From JBCCTX01 sp964468435 (GTDB lineage: Bacteria > Bacteroidota > Bacteroidia > J057), in assembly GCA_964468435.1 (NCBI GenBank), contig CAYXVE010000055.1:1-31133 (forward strand): DNA of 31,133 nucleotides, read 5' to 3'. Of this stretch, positions 26,381-31,133 are shown piece after piece (within the stretch, counting starts at the first letter, position 1; each line of letters begins with the position of its first letter). Both the position numbers and the translations under genes were made by a program. The notes beneath the pieces are model-generated. The model saw only the letters and a list, made by a program, of their open reading frames with translations. It was not told the origin of the DNA and searched no databases.

Positions 26381-26787
26381 GAACGCTTTTCATAGACACG
26401 AATATTGTCATTGATCTGTTAGCTAAGCGAGAACCTTTTCATCCTGAAGCTGCCAAGTTATTTTCATTGGTAGATCGAGGAAGAGTAAGAGCTTTGGTTT
26501 CATCTCTGACTTTTGCAAATACTAATTACATATTATCGAAACTCAAAGATTCCAGTGAAGCAAGATCCATTTTGTCAAAGTTCAAGGTGCTTGTCATTAT
26601 ATTAAGTCTGGATGATAAAATCGTGGATCTAGCCCTAAACGATTTTTCATTTAACGACTTTGAAGATGGATTACAATACTATACAGCATTATCAAATGAC
26701 CTGGATATCATTATAACCAGAAATTTGAAAGATTTCAAACACGCCAACATACCCGTTATGACGCCTAATGGTTTTCTATCCATGTGA
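26377..26787 (+). CDS. PIN-domain toxin (VapC-like)
   Basis: A 136-residue PIN-domain ribonuclease-type toxin. The first active-site Asp is Asp7 in FIDTNIVID. Further acidic residues sit in NDFEDGLQYY (Asp94, Asp97) and TRNLKDF (Asp119). The usual central Glu is not evident: the segment reads SSLTFANTNYIL, as in the subfamily that partners DUF6364-like antitoxins. The frame is fully open and its start overlaps the antitoxin stop (ATGA). The expected role is cleavage of a specific RNA when unopposed. With the antitoxin interrupted, it must be silent, weakly translated, inactive, or controlled in another way. Confidence 0.85.
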   Translation: MRTLFIDTNIVIDLLAKREPFHPEAAKLFSLVDRGRVRALVSSLTFANTNYILSKLKDSSEARSILSKFKVLVIILSLDDKIVDLALNDFSFNDFEDGLQYYTALSNDLDIIITRNLKDFKHANIPVMTPNGFLSM

Positions 26788-26808
26788 AATCGAGAACTTT
26801 CATATTAT

Positions 26809-27576
26809 TCACTCCTCCGAGGCAATCTTCGCCAAATAAATCGCCGTTTTTCTTTCGTGGCCGGAATAATAGGAAACCCATAGGGTATCATTGTACCATA
26901 TCATGCCTGGATAGCTAGTGTCTCCTCCACTGGGAAAAGTCAATAACGCTTGACTATATCCTGAAGTATCGACCTCAAATAACGCTGTTTGATAGCGCTC
27001 TTCTGGGTAAACCCTGGTCCCTAAGATCATGCTTTGATCGGGCAAGAGAATACAGTTGGGACCTCCAAGTCGAAAACCCAACGAGTTCCAATGCCATTCT
27101 ATAGGGTGATGTACTATAACCAATATACCCATTATGCCAGGAGTACCAGCGAGATTTATTACTTTTCTGTGAGTTCCGTCGATATGAAAAGAATTGATAC
27201 GTTTGTTTGCACGATCAAGTATGTATAAGACCTCATCTCTTAGGAAGACAAGCATGGCTCCCTGAATTTCTTCAGGTCCTCTTCCCTCCCTTCCAATTTG
27301 CCGCACCAATTAATAAGAAGAATCCAGTTGGAGAATCCTATCTCCGGTATAATCAGCAATCAGTATATGATCATCATAGGCTAATATTGAATACGTTACT
27401 TGTAAAAAAATACTGTCACTCCACGAATTAAATTGATTTACTGGAGTAAGATCTATATCAGTAATAAGAGGTTGATCCACCTTCTGGAAATCACATCCAT
27501 TCATGAGTATACCCATAGTATTCAGATACAGGAGTAATGATATTATGATTTTAAAGCTATATCTTTTTGTCTTCAT
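26809..27576 (-). pseudogene. Broken, apparently chimeric 6-bladed beta-propeller lipoprotein gene
   Basis: Two contiguous frames form one gene: 27576-27310 encodes a lipoprotein signal (MNGC, Cys28) and the first propeller blades, ending DSSY and TAA; 27309-26809 continues LVRQIGREGRGPEEI. The intact paralogue at 29407-30474 has Gln at the position of the TAA (DSSYQMIQIIG), so CAA to TAA is the likely mutation. After HRKVIN (about 27155) similarity to the paralogue ends. The tail (EWHWNSLGFRLGGPNCILLP, then SGGDTSYPGMIWYNDTLWVS and YYSGHERKTAIYLAKI) resembles the C-terminus of exo-sialidase/BNR-repeat proteins as I recall them. The tail is thus probably from another gene. A TTG at 27309 could in principle restart translation. 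Confidence 0.7.
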
Positions 27577-27649
27577 CTACTTAATGATTGCTGTAAGAAA
27601 TTATGATTGATAAACAGATACTAACAAAATAATTATACTGTAGTATAAA

Positions 27650-27680
27650 GACTATCCCTGATGCTAATTCAGGGATAGTC
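27650..27680 (-). terminator. Terminator after the 240-residue lipoprotein gene
   Basis: A perfect 12-bp stem (GACTATCCCTGA at 27650-27661 with TCAGGGATAGTC at 27669-27680) and a 7-nt loop lie just after the stop at 27693. On the minus strand a short T-run (TTTATA) follows. Confidence 0.75.
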
Positions 27681-27692
27681 CCAAATTTGAAT

Positions 27693-28415
27693 TTACTTAT
27701 CATCTATTGTCAACCTGCGTAGCTCCTCAAGTTTTTCGATTCCAACGATGTGCAATTCAAGGTTAGAGTTACGAGAATCATCATATGCGAAACGATGTTC
27801 CTGGAGTTCCTCCACTGATTTAAATGCAGGTGCATTAAAAGTTGAAATTGCTGCTTCTTTTATCTTGGAATTACTCCAATGCCCAATCAATTTTTCCAGA
27901 AAAACAGAAATAATATACGCATTACCACTGTTATGATCTAACAGCAACTGAAGATAATATTCAATATCTTCAGTAGGTACATCATAATTTCTTTGGTTTA
28001 TTATCGTTAACGCCCTATTGGCTAAAATCTGGTCTTCGTACCAGGATAATTCAGGATTGTTTCTTTCTGATAAAAATTTTCTATACGAGAGATTAAGCTG
28101 AAACCAACTATTACTGCTATCAGGTAAATCATTTAAGAGAAATTGTAGATCAGGCTGCATGACTATCACTTGTAACTGATCTTTTGATATCGCATCACCA
28201 TTTACACCCTCTGGGATATCTATGCAAACTAGACCTTCGAAATGGTGCTTCTCTCCTTTAGCCTTAAATGCCTTATTTTTTGCTTGAAGATATCTTTCTC
28301 GTTCATCTTCTTCAAGAATTTCGTTTGATTGCGCTTCCATTGAGCAACCATAGGAAATCATTAACAAAAAGAGACTCAGAATTGAATAAATTAGTCCTAT
28401 TGTGTATTTCATCAT
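27693..28415 (-). CDS. Lipoprotein of unknown function in the peptide/propeller cassette
   Basis: A 240-residue lipoprotein with signal and lipobox at SYGC (Cys24). The mature part is mostly helical and charged (ERERYLQAKNKAFKAKGEKH, then SVFLEKLIGHWSNSKIKEAA), with one predicted beta segment (FEGLVCIDIPEGV). There is no recognised family or catalytic motif. It starts 29 nt after the Cys-rich peptide gene and is followed by a terminator, so the two form a unit. The right-hand copy of the cassette lacks a counterpart. ATG 28412 is an alternative start. Confidence 0.75.
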   Translation of the reverse strand: MMKYTIGLIYSILSLFLLMISYGCSMEAQSNEILEEDERERYLQAKNKAFKAKGEKHHFEGLVCIDIPEGVNGDAISKDQLQVIVMQPDLQFLLNDLPDSSNSWFQLNLSYRKFLSERNNPELSWYEDQILANRALTIINQRNYDVPTEDIEYYLQLLLDHNSGNAYIISVFLEKLIGHWSNSKIKEAAISTFNAPAFKSVEELQEHRFAYDDSRNSNLELHIVGIEKLEELRRLTIDDK

Positions 28416-28444
28416 TAGAAAATTAATATATTACTCACAAAAAG

Positions 28445-28756
28445 TTAAATAATAACAGTACAGCAGCTTAGACTAGCAGGAGTCATATAGAAGACATCAG
28501 AATCTATAATCTGTCCAGGCTCCTGACAATCTCCTGTTACAAAATAGACAGAAATAGGGGTTTGGTAAGGGTACTGACAGCATTGAACCCCATTTGATGT
28601 AGTACACCAAAAAGCAATTTCAGTTATGCCAAATAATCCGGAGCAACATCCACAATCATAAGCAAAAATGTTTCGAGGTATTAAAATAAATCCTACAAGG
28701 ATCAAACCTAAAGAAAGAGGTTTAACTACGTTAAATCTAATGTTAATCTTATTCAT
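28445..28756 (-). CDS. Small exported Cys-rich peptide (left copy)
   Basis: A 103-residue product: MNKINIRFNVVKPLSLGLIL and following hydrophobic residues form a signal sequence likely cut near NIFA (residue 32). The mature part has nine Cys, in DCGCC, WC, QCC, DC and SCC, over about 70 residues, so it is probably a disulfide-bonded or metal-binding secreted peptide. The opening matches the right-hand peptide at 30625-30825 (MNRIKSF with a similar hydrophobic run), so they are paralogues with diverged mature parts. It resembles in size and layout the small exported peptides (such as NVEALA-type) of Bacteroidota, but no NVEALA motif is present. It is preceded by the structured repeat at 28862-29081. 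Confidence 0.65.
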   Translation of the reverse strand: MNKINIRFNVVKPLSLGLILVGFILIPRNIFAYDCGCCSGLFGITEIAFWCTTSNGVQCCQYPYQTPISVYFVTGDCQEPGQIIDSDVFYMTPASLSCCTVII

Positions 28757-28861
28757 AGTAAGTATTATTATAGGTTAGTAATTTACATTATTTATTAGAA
28801 AAGAATGATTTCTTGGTTCTAGGGTTAAAAATCTCTGTATAGTGTAAACTGGAGAAATAAT

Positions 28862-29081
28862 CCGACAACAATAACCCACAACTGTCATCATCGTATCTCT
28901 GACTTTCCCAAATGGGAAAACCGTCTTCACATACTTCTCAAATGTATCCTGATTCATTGAACCTTCCCATCGTCGGGAAGGTACGGGCGCGTACAACAGT
29001 TGTGGGTTCTGTTTAATGTCTTTATTGATATTAATTTAAAAAAAAAATCCAAGCTTTTTTTGTGGTAAAATAAAATCATTC
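28862..29081. repeat. Structured ~220-bp repeat, left copy
   Basis: This block is about nine-tenths identical by eye to 30855-31078. Within it AACCCACAACTGT (28873-28885) and ACAGTTGTGGGTT (28996-29008) form a 13-bp perfect inverted repeat enclosing two hairpins, TTTCCC/GGGAAA (28904-28909 with 28914-28919) and CCTTCCC/GGGAAGG (28962-28968 with 28975-28981). Most differences between the copies in the stems fall in loops or outside. It lies upstream of the peptide gene, so it could be a leader element or a small mobile element. Confidence 0.75.
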
Positions 29082-29406
29082 CATCCTTACAACATACGAC
29101 TTATGTAAGGATTTGCTACAAAAGCTACTACAATACATGCGCTCGTGCTATTCACCCATCCAACCCATTATGATCGATTCATTTTCGATGTTTTAACACC
29201 CAATATCGGTTGTAAGTATTTGTGGTTAATGGACAGGATTTACAGGATGGACAGTGCTGTGTTGAAATTATGTTGACCTGGAAATGTGGTAAATTAATAC
29301 AAACCTTGGGTATGAACGTGCAGCGGATTAACTCATACTTCCTGGCTTGAGATTTATCATGGCTAACGAGTTTTTCAAGAAACGTGTGAAATCTTCGTCA
29401 AAACGA
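29082..29406. other. Intergenic stretch downstream of the intact propeller gene
   Basis: No gene is supported. A perfect 9-bp hairpin (ATCCTTACA at 29083-29091 with TGTAAGGAT at 29104-29112) has no T-run. At 29231-29254 the text GGACAG, ACAGGAT (twice) and GGACAG forms a short tandem-like repeat of a kind common in environmental genomes. Confidence 0.5.
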
Positions 29407-30474
29407 TTATCTTCTCACAGGACTTTCCCAATCATATACGTACAAAGTTTGGGCATACCAGTCAAAACCTACAAGTTCTGGTTGAGTTTTGGGAAATATC
29501 CCTATGGCTCCAAAGCCCCGTCCATCATTTTCGGTAGAATTTTCATTGAGCGTGATGATCTCAATTATTTCCATTTCATTCTCAATATCAAACAAATATA
29601 GCTTACTAGGATATCCGTCTTCTGCTTTTGCTCCAAGAGGTGGGGCGGCGCATAATGCTAATAAGTAATTTTGCCATATACATACGTCTTTTACCAATGG
29701 TACATACAAATATGTAGGCTCTTCATGTGCCTGGTATTCGGCTTTGATGGCTTCCTGAACATTGTAAAATAACGGATGGGATGAAAAATCATAATGCTCA
29801 AGGAGATTACCGTCGAGATCATATACATCAATGATGGGCTGAGATATTTTTACTGTGAGTAACTTATCATCACCTAACATGATTAAATGACTCAAATCTG
29901 CATAAGTTGGCAAATATGCTGGCAAATCGGAACCAGGCATACCAAATCGCAAGATAACCCGACCGTCTTTATCAAATTTGGTAAATAGATACTCTTTGGA
30001 ATCGGCAGAGATATAGATACTTCCAGTGGGATCTACTGCAAATTTTCCCAGCGTACTGATGGATTCTTCAAATCTGATAACTTTACGGTGTGCTCCATCA
30101 TCATTAAATGTATTGATCCACTTGTTACCTCTATCAAGCAAATAGTAAATATCATGTTGGACATTGACATACGCAGCTCTTACAATCTCACTAGGCCCCC
30201 GGCCTTTTCTGCCAATTATCTGTATCATCTGATATGAAGAGTCGAGTTTAAGAATTCTTGATTCTGTAAAATCAGTAATCAACAGATTTCCTTTATATGT
30301 CTCTAAGGATTGTGTATACTCAATGTAAATACTGTCTTGCCAAGTGTTGATTTCTAATTTAGGGACTAAATCGCGCGATAAAGGTTTCTGGTCCTTTATA
30401 TCATTTGTTTGACATGCGAGCAGGTATGTGCTCAAACTGATCAATGCTAGGATGTATTTAGAAAAACGTAACAT
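29407..30474 (-). CDS. 6-bladed beta-propeller lipoprotein (intact copy)
   Basis: A 355-residue lipoprotein with lipobox LLAC (Cys21). The mature protein has the repeat pattern of the Bacteroidota 6-bladed beta-propeller family: GRKGRGPSEIVRA, DIYYLLDRGNKWINTFNDDG, GSIYISAD and SKLYLFDIE are typical blade segments. Such proteins sit at the cell surface or in the periplasm and may bind peptides, glycans or partner proteins; no catalytic residues are evident. It starts about 150 nt after the stop of the Cys-rich peptide gene, with a terminator between them. It is homologous to the broken copy at 26809-27576 over the first half. Confidence 0.85.
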   Translation of the reverse strand: MLRFSKYILALISLSTYLLACQTNDIKDQKPLSRDLVPKLEINTWQDSIYIEYTQSLETYKGNLLITDFTESRILKLDSSYQMIQIIGRKGRGPSEIVRAAYVNVQHDIYYLLDRGNKWINTFNDDGAHRKVIRFEESISTLGKFAVDPTGSIYISADSKEYLFTKFDKDGRVILRFGMPGSDLPAYLPTYADLSHLIMLGDDKLLTVKISQPIIDVYDLDGNLLEHYDFSSHPLFYNVQEAIKAEYQAHEEPTYLYVPLVKDVCIWQNYLLALCAAPPLGAKAEDGYPSKLYLFDIENEMEIIEIITLNENSTENDGRGFGAIGIFPKTQPELVGFDWYAQTLYVYDWESPVRR

Positions 30475-30559
30475 GGGAAGTTGATTTTTAAAAAATAATT
30501 TAAAATAACTTAATGCTTCATATTGATAAGATCACCTAATTGGAAAGAATCCACAAAAT

Positions 30560-30589
30560 ACTACCCCTTATGTCGACACAAGGAGTAGT
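30560..30589. terminator. Terminator between the right-hand peptide and propeller genes
   Basis: ACTACCCCTT (30560-30569) pairs with AAGGAGTAGT (30580-30589) over 10 bp (one G-T) with a 10-nt loop. On the minus strand ATTTTG follows; on the plus strand TTTTC follows. It may end the peptide transcript. Confidence 0.6.
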
Positions 30590-30624
30590 TTTCTCATTTA
30601 AGCTATATATCAAAAGTTAAACAG

Positions 30625-30825
30625 CTACACTTTCGCACATGTAACAAGTTTACCACCACATATTATTCCACCCGAGTCTTCGTCTTCAACGCAATTTTTA
30701 CAAGAATAGATTTTTCCGAAATCGCTACAAACAAGCGAACACGCCATACCTGGAGCTATGGATAATATTCCTAAAGTGAAAGCTACTGTCAAGATTTTTA
30801 CCGAAAATGATTTTATTCGATTCAT
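30625..30825 (-). CDS. Small exported Cys-rich peptide (right copy)
   Basis: A 66-residue product beginning MNRIKSFSVKILTVAFTLGI, a signal sequence likely cut after GMA. The mature part has six Cys over about 38 residues (CSLVC, SCKNC, IICGG, VTCAKV), favouring a disulfide-stabilised or metal-binding peptide. The start is placed at ATG 30825, which aligns with MNKINIRF of the left peptide; ATG 30834 gives three extra residues. The frame upstream to 30918 belongs to the repeat and is not used. The gene lies 30 nt downstream of the repeat block 30855-31078. No function is known. Confidence 0.6.
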   Translation of the reverse strand: MNRIKSFSVKILTVAFTLGILSIAPGMACSLVCSDFGKIYSCKNCVEDEDSGGIICGGKLVTCAKV

Positions 30826-30854
30826 GAGTTTCATGTTTAAAAGGTTAAACCAAA

Positions 30855-31078
30855 ACCGACAACGATCACCCACAACAGTCATCATCGTATCTCTGACTTT
30901 CCCAAACGGGAAAACCATCTTTGCTTATTTCACTGCTCAAACGTACTCTGATTCATTGAACCTTCCTATCGTCGGGAAGGTACGGGCGCATACAACAGTT
31001 GTGGGTTCTGTTTGATGTCTATATTGATATTAATTTAAAAAAAATCCAAGCTTTTTTTGTGGTAAAATAGAATCATTC
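30855..31078. repeat. Structured ~220-bp repeat, right copy
   Basis: This is the second copy of the block at 28862-29081. The inverted repeat is ACCCACAACAGT (30867-30878) against ACAGTTGTGGGT (30995-31006), with one mismatch. Both internal hairpins are present. It is about 6 bp longer than the left copy in the region after the first hairpin. A frame that is open through the left copy contains stops here, so the block is not conserved as protein. Confidence 0.75.
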
Positions 31079-31133
31079 TATGAAGTTGTCTAAAGTTTTG
31101 GAAGGAATTTGAAAAGCAGTTGCAGCGAGTTAA

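Noticed and set aside
28775..28996. 73-codon minus-strand open frame across the left repeat
   Set aside because: The matching frame in the right copy is broken by stops and an indel, so the repeat is not maintained as protein.
29231..29254. Short GGACAG/ACAGGAT tandem-like repeat considered as a CRISPR or REP array
   Set aside because: Only about 24 bp long with no spacers or further units; too short for an array.
29347..29601. 84-codon plus-strand open frame at the 3' end of the propeller gene
   Set aside because: It runs antisense to the intact propeller lipoprotein and has no protein-like features of its own.

Overview
The window looks like chromosomal DNA from a member of the Bacteroidota, probably a Saprospira-like or other pigmented, carotenoid-making lineage. 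The evidence is: promoter -7 boxes of the TAnnTTTG type with a TTG about 18-20 nt upstream (best at tpiA and rpmE2); start codons without clear Shine-Dalgarno sequences; the L33-DUF4295 ribosomal-type pair; type B L31; a Bacteroidota-type GlmU-like protein; many signal peptidase II lipoproteins; and CruF-type carotenoid genes. The species cannot be fixed from the sequence alone.

Region 1 (0-6.1 kb): citrate synthase and glutamine-dependent NAD+ synthetase on the minus strand, then a receiver-domain protein with a dead phosphorylation pocket, a family 2 glycosyltransferase and an overlapping CruF-type carotenoid hydratase on the plus strand. Region 2 (6.1-10.4 kb): a leaderless subtilisin-like protease with two C-terminal P domains, two coiled-coil membrane proteins, and about 0.7 kb without a convincing gene. 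Region 3 (10.4-15 kb): a small orphan gene, rpmG, a DUF4295 gene, a terminator, then a lipoprotein/beta-barrel pair. Region 4 (14.9-17.1 kb): a CrtI/CrtD-family desaturase translationally coupled to a PlsC-type acyltransferase. With the CruF/glycosyltransferase pair this suggests a hydroxylated, glycosylated and perhaps acylated carotenoid, made by two unlinked loci. Region 5 (17.3-25.3 kb): housekeeping genes (tpiA, GlmU-like, rpmE2, glpD, recN) with three small exported or membrane proteins of unknown role.

Region 6 (25.3-31.1 kb) is accessory and partly decayed. Just after recN lie an IS21-type istA remnant with three in-frame stops, an unrecognised gene tail, and a toxin-antitoxin pair whose antitoxin carries an early TAG while the PIN toxin stays open. 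Beyond it is a duplicated minus-strand cassette. Each copy starts with a roughly 220-bp structured repeat, followed by a small Cys-rich exported peptide and, further downstream, a 6-bladed beta-propeller lipoprotein. The right-hand copy is intact. The left-hand copy has an extra lipoprotein and a propeller gene broken by TAA and apparently fused to the tail of a sialidase-like gene. This cassette is the best candidate here for an undescribed system.
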